Assembly (NCBI GenBank): GCA_029245955.1
Contig: JAQWOH010000040.1
Location: forward strand, 173,004-237,003
Length of the DNA stretch: 64,000 nt
DNA from: Fuerstiella sp.
GTDB lineage: Bacteria > Planctomycetota > Planctomycetia > Planctomycetales > Planctomycetaceae
Reading direction: 5' to 3'
Position numbers and translations under genes: made by a program. The notes beneath the pieces are model-generated. The model made no database searches and had not been told where the DNA came from. It saw only the letters and a list, made by a program, of their open reading frames with translations. Numbering within the stretch: position 1 is the first letter of the stretch; each line of letters starts with the position of its first letter. Below are positions 9,885 through 19,943 of the stretch, one piece after another.

Positions 9885-11225
9885 TTATCGAGCTTTTTTG
9901 CGCACTCCCTTAACCAGACTTCGGTCCACCGCGCGCCCCTGTTCCGGGTAACTCTCGAGAACAGCCTGAAGTTCCATTCTGGCGCGTCTGGACATTGCGG
10001 TGTCCTGACTTACTAAGATGACATCGCGTTCCAGCACGTCCCGGACTGTGTCATAGAGTTCCCCGCTGCCGTACAGCTTGAACTGTTTATCACGGGCGTA
10101 ACGCACCTCCCAATGGTTGTACATGTCGTCAAATTTTTTCGCATACGGACGCGGGAAGTAGTAACCATAGATCCAGTCACGCGGGTTGCCGACCCTGCCC
10201 TGCAACTGTGGCCAGAAGCTTTGACCGTCGCCGTCGGTGATCTTTTTCGGCTGCAGTCCCGCTGCTGCCACGATGGTCGGGAAGAAGTCAGAGAAACAGA
10301 TCAAATCGTCATTCACCTGACCGGGCGGAATCTGCCCCGGCCAGCTGGCAATCAGAGGTACATGGGTACCACGATCATGCGTAAAACCCTTACCCCCTGT
10401 AAACGGCTGGCCCTTATACGGATAATTCAGTACATGATTGGTACCGTTGTCACCCGTGAAGATCAGGAGCGTGCTGTCGCGCAATCCGTGTTTTTCAAGA
10501 GCATCAACGATGCGACCAACGCACTTGTCCATATAACTGACCATGTCGATGAAGTTCTTGACAGCGTCTTTTTCAAGCCGATCGACACTGTCCGGAGTTG
10601 GCGGGAAAGGATTATGCACCAGCACCATCGGGTAGTAAGCAAGAAAAGGTTCGTGTTTGTTTTGGGCAATAAAATCAATAACGAAGTCGGTCATTACGTC
10701 GGGACCGTAAGTGTCCGCGGGCAGTTCCAGAGTCGCGCCGTCCAGAACGTATGACGGATCCCAGTATCTTGGACGTTCGGAACCAGGAATATTCCAGAGA
10801 CAGTGAGTATCGAAACCGGCCTCATCCGGCAGAATTCCACTGTTATTTCCAGCCAGCTGCCACTTACCGGCAACCGCGGTGTTGTAGCCGAACTTTCTGA
10901 AGTGATCGGCAAACGTCGGTTCTCCCTGGGGATAGATTCCAAAGTCCTGGTAGTTGTGGACGTTGGACTTTCCGGACATCAGATTGACACGACTGGGAGT
11001 ACACAGCGGTGTGGAATGACAGTTGGTAAACCGAATTCCCTCTTTCGCCAAACCGTCAAGAACAGGCGTCGAAAAAGTCTCACTGCCATAACTGCTGAAA
11101 CACTCATACCCAACGTCATCCGCCATGATCAGCACGATGCTGGTCGGCTTTTCTGCGGCGCCAACGGCGGTCGTTGAGGAAAACAAAACAATGAGACAGA
11201 CTGCAGATAATGCAAGGCGATGCAT
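9885..11225 (-). CDS. Secreted sulfatase
   Basis: I place the start at ATG 11225 rather than further upstream because it gives a standard signal peptide (MHRLALSAVCLIVLFSSTTA, cleaved near VGA) with a GAGG ribosome-binding site about nine bases before it. Upstream starts would overlap the preceding gene. Metal-binding strand SIVLIMADDVGYE, formylglycine motif C75-T-P-S-R79, AGKWQLAG, FTGDNGT and GGKGFTHDRGTHVPL are all present, so the 446-residue enzyme looks complete. It is the last gene of a minus-strand group that begins with a DUF1552 protein and a large surface cytochrome, 43 bp from the latter's stop. Sulfate-ester hydrolysis is confident; substrate unknown. Confidence 0.92.
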   Translation of the reverse strand: MHRLALSAVCLIVLFSSTTAVGAAEKPTSIVLIMADDVGYECFSSYGSETFSTPVLDGLAKEGIRFTNCHSTPLCTPSRVNLMSGKSNVHNYQDFGIYPQGEPTFADHFRKFGYNTAVAGKWQLAGNNSGILPDEAGFDTHCLWNIPGSERPRYWDPSYVLDGATLELPADTYGPDVMTDFVIDFIAQNKHEPFLAYYPMVLVHNPFPPTPDSVDRLEKDAVKNFIDMVSYMDKCVGRIVDALEKHGLRDSTLLIFTGDNGTNHVLNYPYKGQPFTGGKGFTHDRGTHVPLIASWPGQIPPGQVNDDLICFSDFFPTIVAAAGLQPKKITDGDGQSFWPQLQGRVGNPRDWIYGYYFPRPYAKKFDDMYNHWEVRYARDKQFKLYGSGELYDTVRDVLERDVILVSQDTAMSRRARMELQAVLESYPEQGRAVDRSLVKGVRKKAR

Positions 11226-11268
11226 GGTAACGACCTCGGTAACGATGGGATCCACTGTGAGACAACGT

Positions 11269-13833
11269 TTAACCCGGGTTGTACTCCACCTTTCGATACA
11301 GAAAGGCATCAGACGTGAGCAACGACGCGAGCATTGCTTTCATGCTGCCGCCGTTGTCCCGGTAGGCGTGCCATGCGTCCTGAAGAACAGGAGCATCATT
11401 TATGGTCTCGTTTCGCCCCATCCAGAACCGGAAAGCGTGGCGTACGAAGACCTGTTCGGCACGTTTGCTTTCCGCGAGTCTCTGAATCATCTCAATGGCA
11501 TCGGAGACTTTGCCGTCAAGCCTGGGGTCGCCGGAATCCGTAATTTCGCCGCTGGTATCGACAGGTTTACCAAGTTCCGTCGTCCGGTACAGGCCCGCGT
11601 GATTGTACATTTCGAACGGCAGGCCAAGCGGATCCATCTTCCTGTGGCAGGTCCAGCAGTAAGTCTCCCTTGTGACGTGCATACGTTCGCGCAGTGTGCT
11701 CTCGGGGTCATCGGGCAGCATCGCGTCCACTGTGATCGGCACATCGGGAATGCCTCCTCCAAGCACGCGTTCGCGAATCCATCGGCCCCGCAGTATGGCG
11801 TGATTGTCCATAGCGTCGGAATGTGAAACCAGCCAGCTGGGATGAGTCAGGATGCCCAGACGCTGACCTTCCGGCGCCGTGGCCAGAATGCGGTCTGGTT
11901 TCATGGATCCGTTCCCAAAACTGCGCCGACTTACGCGAGCGAAGATATTCGGCCCCGAGAGTTCGGCTTCGGCAACGTCGTGATTTTCATTTGTTCGTTT
12001 TCTCTTGTTCGCCACCTTCTTTTTTGCCGCAGCCAGAACCTTCTTTTTTCGCTCTAACGCCATCTGTGTCGCCTTGTCTTTCGGGCTGGCCCTCAACGTG
12101 GCCTCAAGCTCACCCACCTCGTTCTCCGCCGTCGCCAGTTCAGCAGCATTCTTCCTGGCTGCCTCTTCCAACGCCTTCTTCTCAGCAGCTACTGACGCCT
12201 GTCGTTCTTCCGGCAGGTGTTTCCGACCGAAATACACGTTATCGTTTTTTGTGGCCACAACTTTTTCCGTCGTGAGCAGCTGCTTGAATACATCTCTGTC
12301 TTCCTGAAGGATAAGTTCAATCAGCCGATCAGTACTGGCCGTTGCGTCAAACATGGCGCGATAGTGCGATGTTCCCCTGTTGCTCACTCCTGTATCCGCC
12401 AACGCTTTCGAATCTTTGCAGATGTAGCCGCCACGGTCGTAGTCAAAGTAGTCGCGGAAGAAGCGAAGAATGCGAGGTTTGCGGACACTGTCGTCGGCCA
12501 GCAAGCGTTCGACTTCACGTTTGACATCGACCCTGGTCCGCATCCGCCCGTCGACGATTGCCTCCCGCAGTCCACCGTCCGGTTTGATGTATCTCAGCGC
12601 GTGATTGACCGCGAGCCCCAACTCCCAGTCCTGAAGCATGACACGACCATGCTGGTCCGGCTTGCTGTTCTCGGCCAGTTCCGGTCTGAACAGTGCGTCA
12701 CGCTCGAGAAAAATCGAGGAAAGGCCCAGAACTGCGCCGTCTTCCTTGCCAAGTTTGTCGATCGACTGCTTGACAATTGCCAGGTAAGCATCCGATTCAT
12801 CCCTGGTCGGCGGCCGGAAAGTAAGCGATTCAAAGAGATAGTTCACCGCTGCACTTAATTGATCGTCCGTGACACCCTCGTCCTTCATGAGATCGTAGAT
12901 CGGTGTCAACGGACGTACGACTTTGGTGCTGTAGACAAGGGCTGTAGGCAGACCGCGGATGTCGCCGACAATCTCATACGAGTTAGGATCGTCGGTGATC
13001 TGTTCCGGGTTGGCGATACTGAGAGGGCCGTAGGCCATATAGCGAAGGATGTCCCCTGCGACACTCATGATCTGTGTCGCTTCTGCACTATTGACCGTAT
13101 AGAAATCAGGGTAGTTCTCCAGTCCATGATCACGCGCCGACGACAGGACGGCTGGTACGCTCTTAACCGACGTGGCGTAGGCGACCGTCCCGCCCTGCCA
13201 TTTGATGATGCGGTCCGTCCCGAAATAGAGTTTCAGTTCACCGCCATGGTTAGTGGGTACGACATCTCCACGCGTACGAAGACCCGGTTTTTCCGGATTG
13301 AATTCCGGTTCCGTATTGATCAGTTCGTTCAGGCGCGTGATGTGCTCCTGGAGTGTCACACGCCAGAGGCGCCCCGGAGACGATGCCGGTACGAGCCTGA
13401 TGCCATCGGGCAGCGAACCGAAGAGCAGATCATGGTCGACGTAGTTGCCCTTGTTCGGATCAAGCAGAGCACGAAATCCACCCTTGTCCCGCATGACGCG
13501 TTCCAGTTCACTGACGATCCAGTCAGAGAACTGCAATCGTTCGACCACGTCCGGCTGATCCGAATCTTCGGGAGGCATTTCCTTCAAGGTGACCTGCGCC
13601 CAAACTGATTTCCAGGTCCCCGCGTTAAGTTCGTCCACAGGACCCAGTTCATTGAGCGACAGGTCGCCTTCGGGATCAGTCTCGCCGTGACAGTCCACGC
13701 AGTGAGTCAGCAGAAACGAACTGGCGAAGCTGTCATAGGTCTTGTTGCTTCTCTGACCAGGTGTGTAATTTTCGGCAACTGCTACAGACAACAGGCCGTA
13801 CGAAAGCACAATCGCGAGAGCAAATCTGACCAT
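11269..13833 (-). CDS. Planctomycete surface cytochrome (DUF1592/1588/1585 type) with coiled-coil insert
   Basis: The 854-residue protein has a signal peptide ([20 protein letters not shown]) and a haem-c motif C45-V-D-C-H49 followed by KEMPPED, the usual PSCyt1-like N-terminus. The C-terminal half carries the DUF1588-like block ending [14 protein letters not shown], a second CxxCH, and a DUF1585-like tail ([12 protein letters not shown] to DAFLYRK). Between them, roughly residues 540-610, lies a charged Ala/Lys/Glu-rich segment that looks like a long coiled coil and is absent from the two other copies in this window. Function of the family is not established; haem attachment outside the cytoplasm is expected. 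The gene lies downstream of the DUF1552 gene across a 184 bp gap, the usual partnership. Confidence 0.83.
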   Translation of the reverse strand: MVRFALAIVLSYGLLSVAVAENYTPGQRSNKTYDSFASSFLLTHCVDCHGETDPEGDLSLNELGPVDELNAGTWKSVWAQVTLKEMPPEDSDQPDVVERLQFSDWIVSELERVMRDKGGFRALLDPNKGNYVDHDLLFGSLPDGIRLVPASSPGRLWRVTLQEHITRLNELINTEPEFNPEKPGLRTRGDVVPTNHGGELKLYFGTDRIIKWQGGTVAYATSVKSVPAVLSSARDHGLENYPDFYTVNSAEATQIMSVAGDILRYMAYGPLSIANPEQITDDPNSYEIVGDIRGLPTALVYSTKVVRPLTPIYDLMKDEGVTDDQLSAAVNYLFESLTFRPPTRDESDAYLAIVKQSIDKLGKEDGAVLGLSSIFLERDALFRPELAENSKPDQHGRVMLQDWELGLAVNHALRYIKPDGGLREAIVDGRMRTRVDVKREVERLLADDSVRKPRILRFFRDYFDYDRGGYICKDSKALADTGVSNRGTSHYRAMFDATASTDRLIELILQEDRDVFKQLLTTEKVVATKNDNVYFGRKHLPEERQASVAAEKKALEEAARKNAAELATAENEVGELEATLRASPKDKATQMALERKKKVLAAAKKKVANKRKRTNENHDVAEAELSGPNIFARVSRRSFGNGSMKPDRILATAPEGQRLGILTHPSWLVSHSDAMDNHAILRGRWIRERVLGGGIPDVPITVDAMLPDDPESTLRERMHVTRETYCWTCHRKMDPLGLPFEMYNHAGLYRTTELGKPVDTSGEITDSGDPRLDGKVSDAIEMIQRLAESKRAEQVFVRHAFRFWMGRNETINDAPVLQDAWHAYRDNGGSMKAMLASLLTSDAFLYRKVEYNPG

Positions 13834-14017
13834 GGTTACACCGAACGTTGTAGCTGTGGTCCTGAGACTTCAGCGAGCCAGGGATAGAGCGTCGATATCA
13901 CAAATATTCCGAACGTGGCGCGGCAGGCTTGGAACACGAACCTCCCCGGGCCGGCAGGTCTGGCGACTCCGAAGCCTCACGACTTCCGCTGCGCCTTTTA
14001 CACCACCGATGTGTGGT

Positions 14018-15337
14018 TTATGCCAGCACTTCCCGCAGCGGGCCGGTACTTGCGTCAAACTTTTTGGCCAGTTGTTCGTTCATGTTGAAGCGATCAACAT
14101 TCTGACCGGCAGCACGCAGGAGCGTTGCGAACAGGGCGTTGATGGGGCGTTGACCGTCCAGTTGAGTGAAACAACCGGTCTTAAACGCGCCATCAAAGTT
14201 ACCCAGCAGCATGACCGGCCAGTTGGCACCGCTGGTGTGCTGTTTGTCGGCATTGTTACTGGTGTACACGATCAGTGTGTGGTCCATCATGGTACCACTG
14301 CCTTCGGGCACGCTCTCCAACGCATCCATCGTTTTCACCAGCATGCGACTGTTGTACTGGCGAATCTTGATCCAGATTGGATTGTCGGGCTGTTCCATGT
14401 GTCCAAGGTTGTGCCCCTGCTCCTCGATACCCAGCCCTTTCCACGCACCGAAAATCTCTCCACGACCCGACCCGATCGTCAGCGTATTAGTAATTCCCGA
14501 CGTGAGCGCCGAAATACCCAGGTCCAGCAGAACATCGTGCCAGTCAGTTTCGAATTCCGGCCTTGAGTACCGCTCGTCCACCTCGGGAGCGAACTTTCGC
14601 AGGTGATCGGAAACTGTGGCGAGACGATCGCGCAAGCCGTTGACATCATGGAATCCCTGAACGTACTGACCGTAGCGCTGACGATCTGCGGTTGGAAGCA
14701 ATTCGCCCTTTACGGCCGCCAGTTTTTCGATCTGATTCAAGACATTTGACCGCGCTTCGTGCTGCAGGCGAATGTCGCCGGTTGAGATGCCGCCATACAG
14801 CATCTGATAAAGGTGATTCGGATTCGAATGCATAAAGATCGGCTGCCCGGCACCACTGGCCGACAACGTCCCAATCGTAGGCTTGGTTGTCATATTCTCA
14901 ATGGAGTCCATGCCGATGCACAGATGCGGAAGAAGCGTCTGCGGCAGAACCTTGCTCAGTTCATAATCGATCGTCGAAGCACTGGGCGGCACACCGTCAC
15001 TACCACGATATCCACCGAGCGCGCCGAAAAAAGCGCTGTGCGAGGGACTGGTATGCGTACCGTGCAGGCCATTGATGATGTGCAGTCGTTCCTTATAAGG
15101 CTCTAGAGCCCGGATGGGCTCAGGAAGCGTGGCCTTCGCCAGCGAGCCACTGCTGGTCATACCTTTCGGAACGCAGGTCGCCGGATCGAAGCCCTGGTTC
15201 TGCATGAAAAAGATAATTCGCTTAGGCGTGCCTGCGTTGCTCTTAGCTGCCTGGACGTTGCCAGGAACAAAAGTTGAGCCGAAGGCAGCGCCCACACCGG
15301 CGGCCATTCCCTGAATCATATTTCTGCGATTAATCAT
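14018..15337 (-). CDS. DUF1552 exported protein
   Basis: ATG 15337 begins [20 protein letters not shown], a Tat-like signal with paired Arg followed by a mildly hydrophobic Ala/Gly stretch. Next comes the family opening [14 protein letters not shown]. Other DUF1552 blocks seen are [17 protein letters not shown], the [15 protein letters not shown] region, SPEF-type helices and a C-terminal [14 protein letters not shown] that replaces the usual VMFGSGMGNA of the other two copies. Length (439) is normal. The biochemical role of DUF1552 is not known; it occurs beside the large planctomycete cytochromes, as here with the 854-residue protein downstream. An AGAGA stretch upstream could serve as ribosome-binding site. 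Confidence 0.85.
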   Translation of the reverse strand: MINRRNMIQGMAAGVGAAFGSTFVPGNVQAAKSNAGTPKRIIFFMQNQGFDPATCVPKGMTSSGSLAKATLPEPIRALEPYKERLHIINGLHGTHTSPSHSAFFGALGGYRGSDGVPPSASTIDYELSKVLPQTLLPHLCIGMDSIENMTTKPTIGTLSASGAGQPIFMHSNPNHLYQMLYGGISTGDIRLQHEARSNVLNQIEKLAAVKGELLPTADRQRYGQYVQGFHDVNGLRDRLATVSDHLRKFAPEVDERYSRPEFETDWHDVLLDLGISALTSGITNTLTIGSGRGEIFGAWKGLGIEEQGHNLGHMEQPDNPIWIKIRQYNSRMLVKTMDALESVPEGSGTMMDHTLIVYTSNNADKQHTSGANWPVMLLGNFDGAFKTGCFTQLDGQRPINALFATLLRAAGQNVDRFNMNEQLAKKFDASTGPLREVLA

Positions 15338-15962
15338 TCTTGTCTCTTCAACAGATATATTACTGTCTGGTGGCAGGTCGAATCTCTTGTGCGTTCGGCA
15401 TTGGTCTCAGCCACACGGCAACGTTAGCGGCTGAAAACTTCACAAACGTACCGTGGCGAACAAGAGGCCGCCAGAGTTGAACAAATACAGTAGTCAGAAG
15501 CAAAGTGTTCCGAAAAAACGATGATCGAAACGCCCAGACTATTGTAACTATTCGACGGTTTCAGTGAAAACACATCCATCTGACAGGCGGCCTCTGCGGA
15601 AAAAACTGTCCTTATTCGCAACAATCCGCATTTATACCCCGTCGTGGCAAAGAGTTACGACGACGCGTCCGGTTTGAAAATGTGCAGGAACGTCGTCTCA
15701 TGACAGGACTTGTATTTCTTGAAGAAGATCTCTCCGGAAAATTCTCCGCGGATACGCCGCCAACAGTCAACCCGTGAAATCCGTCAGGACAGGACCCTGC
15801 AGGCGTCCAAACGGTTCTCTGAGTTGAGGAATGAACGAATTCCTGTGTGAGTGAGGTGCATTGGCAACGATGACATAGAGAATAACGAATCAATCGTCGC
15901 CTGATGCAGCGTGGCAAGTGCTTTGTAAGAAATTTCGGTCTATCCGTACGGAGAAAATAATC
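15338..15962. other. Divergent intergenic region with a gene-start remnant
   Basis: This 625 bp gap separates divergent genes and should hold both promoters; no clear sigma-70 pair stood out. The only protein-like stretch is the plus-strand fragment at 15604-15777, annotated separately. Confidence 0.5.
15604..15777 (+). pseudogene. Possible remnant of a large planctomycete secreted protein (LEPR-like N-terminus)
   Basis: This frame has no start codon after an in-frame stop at 15565, but encodes RRRVRFENVQERRLMTGLV, which resembles the basic L/V-E-x-R-x-L-L/M-x-G motif near the N-terminus of many large planctomycete secreted proteins. The reading stops at 15775, about 24 codons after the motif. 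It may be the leftover of a gene whose body was deleted, or chance. Low confidence. Confidence 0.3.
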
Positions 15963-18512
15963 GTGGGTTATCGTAGTTTGATTGTGATAGTGGGAATGTT
16001 GACAGGCTGGTCCGGCAGTGGACTCAGCGCTGAAGAGCAGACAGCAACGCCGGTGTCCAACATTAAGGCAATGGAAGGATTTAAGGTTGAACTGCTGTAT
16101 TCGGTTCCCGGAGATGAGCAGGGCTCGTGGGCGAATCTCTGCACAGATGACAAGGGACGACTGCTGGTCAGCGATCAGTTTGGCGGCCTGTATCGAATTG
16201 TTCCTCCTGCACCTGATACCGCAGTCCGACCACAGGATGTTGAGAGTGTCCCGGCAGAAATACGGGGCGTCAACGGGATGGTGTGGGCCTTCGGAGCACT
16301 GCACGTGGGAGTCAATGACTATGAGCAGAAAATTCCCAGCGGACTGTACCGCGTCACCGACAGCGACTCCGACGACCAACTGGATAAGGTGGAACTGCTG
16401 CACAATGTGAAGTCGAAAAGTGACCACGGGGTACACGCAGTCGTGCCGACTCCGGATGGAAAGGCGTTCTATCTGGTAACGGGCAACAACACGACGCCTC
16501 CGGAACTCGCTGACAGTTCACCGGTGCGTCAGGTCTGGGGTGAGGATCATTTGTTACCCAGTATGCCCGACGGTCGAGGTCACAACCGAGGCGTGCTGGC
16601 ACCAGGTGGCATCATCTATCGCGTTACTCCGGATGGGAAGACGTTCGAAGCGGTCGCCTCGGGCTTTCGTAACATCTTCGATGCCGCCGTCAATCGCGAG
16701 GGTGAACTGTTCACCTACGATGCCGACATGGAATACGATTTTAACACGCCATGGTACCGCCCCACTCGAATCTGTCACGTTGTCAGCGGAGCAGAGTTTG
16801 GCTGGCGGAACGGCGCAGGAAAGCGTCCACCATTCTATGCTGACAACCTGCCGGGTGTGCTTGACATCGGACCAGGATCGCCGACAGGCATGACCTTTGG
16901 CTATGGTGCCCGGTTTCCGGCGAAGTACCAGAACGCTCTGTTTTCACTGGACTGGAGCTGGGGAAAACTGTACGCCGTGCACCTGACACCGAACGGGGCG
17001 TCGTACACGGCCACGAAAGAGGAGTTTGTCACGGGAGCTCCGCTGCCTATCACCGACGCCATCATCCATCCGGAAGACGGAGCGATGTACTTCACCATCG
17101 GTGGACGGCGTGTGCAATCCGGCCTGTACCGTGTGACCTACGTAGGTAACGAATCGACCGCCCCGGCTGATGCCACCCCTGAACGCAGTAAGGATCGAGA
17201 TCTGAGGCATTCACTGGAAGCTTTTCACGGTCATCAGGACACCAAAGCTGTTGACACCGCGTGGCCGTATCTGGATCACGACGACCGCTTCATTCGATGG
17301 GCGGCACGCACGGCTATTGAGCATCAACCAGCGGAAACATGGGCAGAGCGAGCGCTCTCGGATACGAATCCCGCGACGCAGGTTGAGGCACTGCTGGCAC
17401 TGGCACGCGTCACCGGCGTCTGTCCGCAGCACCGCAGTGACGATAGTCCGGCCGTCGACCCAGACATGGGGACGAAGGTGCTTAATGCACTTGTTTCCAT
17501 TGATCCCGGCCAGCTATCTCAAAGCGAGCAACTTGCCCTTGTGCGAACAGCGCAGATTACTCTGAACCGGTTTGGTCGACCTGACGACGCAACTGCAGCT
17601 CAGCTTACAGAACGGCTGGATCCGCTGTTCCCGTCAGAATCAGCAGAAGCCAACTGGCTGCTGTGTGAAACGCTCGCATGGCTGCAGTCACCGACCGTCG
17701 CCGCCAAAACCATTGCACTGATGGCGTCGGTTCCGACTCAGGAAGAACAGCTGCAGTACGCCCGGTCCATTCGTATGCTGACCGCCGGCTGGACGCCGGA
17801 ACTGCGGACTGTCTATTTTCAGTGGTTCCTGAAGGCGGCCAACTACAAAGGCGGCGCAAGTTTCGACAAGTTCATAGAATTCATTCGAACCGACGCAGTC
17901 GCGTCACTGAGTGAATCGGAAAAGGAATCCATGGCAGAATTGCTGGCTAAGAAGCCCGTTAAGAAATCTGCACTGGAAAACCTCGGTGAGATCTTTGCCG
18001 GACGAAGCATGACAGAATGGACTCTCGACGAACTCTCGACTGCTGCCCGTTCCGAGTTGCAAAAGCGGAACTTCGCCAATGGGCGAAAAATGTTTACGGC
18101 CACCGGTTGCTACGCCTGCCATCGCTTTGCCGATCAGGGGGGCATGACGGGACCGGACCTGACCTCCGCAGGTCGCCGATACTCTGCTCACGATCTGCTG
18201 GATCAGGTCATCAATCCCAGCAAGGTCATCAACGATCAGTTTTCCGCCGTCCAGATTCTCACGCAGGATGGCATTATTCACACAGGAGTGGTCGTCAACC
18301 TGAATGGAGATAAGGTAACACTGAATACCGACCTGACCGATCCCAACAAGCGAGTCAGCATCAACCGCAAACAGATCGAAGAACTGTTTGTGTCGAAAAC
18401 CTCACCAATGCCGGCGGGACTGTTCAACCGACTGACAAAGAACGAAATTCTTGATTTGATCGCCTACCTGATCAGTGGTGGCGACGCGAAACATGAGTTC
18501 TTTGGAGAGTGA
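15963..18512 (+). CDS. PVC-type propeller / HEAT-like / cytochrome c protein
   Basis: I prefer GTG 15963: a GGAG site lies about nine bases before it and it starts a neat signal peptide (GYRSLIVIVGMLTGWSG, cleaved near LSAEEQ). Another GTG at 15918 is in frame but lacks such a site. Residues about 30-400 form a glucose/sorbosone-dehydrogenase-like propeller typical of planctomycete membrane-bound dehydrogenase proteins (KVELLYSVP, GRLLVSDQFGGLYRI, GFRNIFDAA, FGWRNG). Residues about 410-680 are helical and HEAT-like. The C-terminus has a haem-c domain with C716-Y-A-C-H720 and LTSAGRRYSAHDLL. A periplasmic electron-transfer or binding role is likely; no substrate can be named. It is divergent from the DUF1552 gene. 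Confidence 0.85.
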   Translation: MGYRSLIVIVGMLTGWSGSGLSAEEQTATPVSNIKAMEGFKVELLYSVPGDEQGSWANLCTDDKGRLLVSDQFGGLYRIVPPAPDTAVRPQDVESVPAEIRGVNGMVWAFGALHVGVNDYEQKIPSGLYRVTDSDSDDQLDKVELLHNVKSKSDHGVHAVVPTPDGKAFYLVTGNNTTPPELADSSPVRQVWGEDHLLPSMPDGRGHNRGVLAPGGIIYRVTPDGKTFEAVASGFRNIFDAAVNREGELFTYDADMEYDFNTPWYRPTRICHVVSGAEFGWRNGAGKRPPFYADNLPGVLDIGPGSPTGMTFGYGARFPAKYQNALFSLDWSWGKLYAVHLTPNGASYTATKEEFVTGAPLPITDAIIHPEDGAMYFTIGGRRVQSGLYRVTYVGNESTAPADATPERSKDRDLRHSLEAFHGHQDTKAVDTAWPYLDHDDRFIRWAARTAIEHQPAETWAERALSDTNPATQVEALLALARVTGVCPQHRSDDSPAVDPDMGTKVLNALVSIDPGQLSQSEQLALVRTAQITLNRFGRPDDATAAQLTERLDPLFPSESAEANWLLCETLAWLQSPTVAAKTIALMASVPTQEEQLQYARSIRMLTAGWTPELRTVYFQWFLKAANYKGGASFDKFIEFIRTDAVASLSESEKESMAELLAKKPVKKSALENLGEIFAGRSMTEWTLDELSTAARSELQKRNFANGRKMFTATGCYACHRFADQGGMTGPDLTSAGRRYSAHDLLDQVINPSKVINDQFSAVQILTQDGIIHTGVVVNLNGDKVTLNTDLTDPNKRVSINRKQIEELFVSKTSPMPAGLFNRLTKNEILDLIAYLISGGDAKHEFFGE

Positions 18513-18524
18513 CAGTCCGCTTCC

Positions 18525-18993
18525 CAAAAACCCAGACTTTTCATTAATCACGGGCATTTCCCGGCTGGTGACAACTTCCACGACAACTCGGATTCGTCGT
18601 CGTCCGTGTCGATTCGCAGGGTTTGTTGCACCTGTGTTGCCACTTTTCGGAGTGTTTTTTTTTGCGTTAAACTCCTCTAAGTAGCCGCCGCCCACGGTGG
18701 CATAGGCACTGTCCTGAACGGTTACGCCGTGCCCAGTCCACGCCGCGATGGCGGGTGCGGGCGCCTCTGTGGCGGTCCGCCAGTCGCAGTCGTTCGCACA
18801 ACTCAGCCTCAGATTCTTGATCAGGATCGGCCACGGCACAAAACCAGCGTTCTAAATGATCTGCTCAAACGCATGAAATGTATTCGTAGCAGTGACACCA
18901 TCGAAGATCATCGCCTCGCCTTTTGGGGCTACCTCAAACCCATCACCCAAGTACGTTTCCACGTCTCGTAGGGGAACATAGCCACCTTCGTTA
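18525..18993 (-). pseudogene. Tyrosine integrase, broken C-terminal remnant
   Basis: One minus-strand frame reads VETYLGDGFEVAPKG, then TFHAFEQII, a TAG stop at 18852, and then in the same frame NAGFVPWPILIKNLRLSC and AAWTGHGVTVQDSAY, followed by YLEEFNAKK. This matches the C-terminal half of planctomycete tyrosine recombinases: the second active-site Arg in NLR, the GH motif and a candidate Tyr nucleophile. There is no N-terminal domain or start codon, and the homology begins abruptly near 18990 inside another small gene, so it is a truncated and stop-interrupted relic. It lies directly beyond the convergent propeller/cytochrome gene. It marks an old integration or rearrangement. The family call is from memory of motifs, not a search. 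Confidence 0.6.
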
Positions 18994-19297
18994 ACTCCTC
19001 TATCGCCGCAATTGCCTCCTTCCTCATTTTCTCTAAATCCTCCATCGGCGTCTTTGAAAGTTTCACGGTACAATTACGCAGAGCTGCCTTAATCTCTGAC
19101 AATCCAGCATCCGTGATCTGCGTGTCGCCGAGCCAGACCATCGTGACCTCATCAGATGTGTCGCCGCGTTTACCACCACGCTTTCGCGGACTTGTTCGCC
19201 CCCGGCTTTCTACCCGCACGCACTGAAAACACCTGCCACGCACCTTGTCCATTTCGAGAATGAGCTTGCGACCGCATTTGCATTTCTCCGCTGCCAT
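18929..19297 (-). CDS. Small zinc-ribbon-like protein with one LRR-like unit
   Basis: ATG 19297 has a good GGGAG site seven bases upstream, which decides this start over an upstream one. The 122-residue product begins with CKCGRKL and then CFQC about 20 residues on, a four-Cys zinc-ribbon-like arrangement. A basic stretch follows, then VWLGDTQITDAGLSEIKAAL, one unit of the bacterial T-x-x-x-DAGL leucine-rich-repeat type common in planctomycetes. The last 14 residues are encoded by DNA that, one frame over, is the integrase remnant. The original C-terminus may therefore have been replaced by a junction. Whether it is expressed is unknown. Confidence 0.5.
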   Translation of the reverse strand: MAAEKCKCGRKLILEMDKVRGRCFQCVRVESRGRTSPRKRGGKRGDTSDEVTMVWLGDTQITDAGLSEIKAALRNCTVKLSKTPMEDLEKMRKEAIAAIEELTKVAMFPYETWKRTWVMGLR

Positions 19298-19943
19298 GGA
19301 TTGCTCCCGGACATAGCGTGAGGGTTTGGGGACAGATGCAAATGATGGAGAACCGCTACGGGGAATTCGCGGAAGCGCCTTACTGGGCAAGAGCCGGAAC
19401 TTCTTGTGTAGTGAGGAACGTGCTGTTCGACATCATTCGGAAACAGCAATGGAAAAGATCAAACGTGAGTTCGACGACAGGTACGCTGATGGCCATAGGA
19501 CATTGGAAACGTGGCTCGACGTCGCGGGCTTGCATCTTTCCCGAGAGGCAGTCTGCAGTTAGACGCTTTGCATCTTTCAAGGACCAATTCGCATCCATGA
19601 TACCGGAACGCAAAACTAAACTCAGGCGGGGAACCGCAAACAACGCTGCGATCAGCATTGGGCAGGCCCCTGTCAGACTCTTCCAGTCCATCATTGATGT
19701 ATCCGATTGCATCGCAGATTGAACAAAAAAATCACGGTTGAGATTTCGCACCCGATAAGAACGAAGGGGCACAGCAGAAGCAATCAAACGATGGAGGCGT
19801 GAGTGCGACACTGTGTCGATTTTTCCTGTCCGTGTCCGTGATGAGTCACCGGGTGATGTTACCAGACCAAAGCTCCTTGAACACGGCATGGCCTTTTTGT
19901 CATACTGCTGATTTCGTCGATTCTACGCAATGCGGATTGTGCG
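19298..19943. other. Gene-poor stretch of the rearranged island
   Basis: Frames of up to about 170 codons exist on both strands but show no signal peptide, family motif or convincing ribosome-binding site. The end nearest 19944 must contain the promoter and leader of the long propeller gene. I see nothing else I can support. Confidence 0.5.

Noticed and set aside
18640..18665. Run of nine T after a short CACT/AGTG hairpin
   Set aside because: The stem is only four base pairs and lies inside the integrase remnant; too weak for a terminator.
19380..19889. Minus-strand frame of about 170 codons in the rearranged island
   Set aside because: No recognised motif and no supporting start signal; it may be a relic but I cannot support it.
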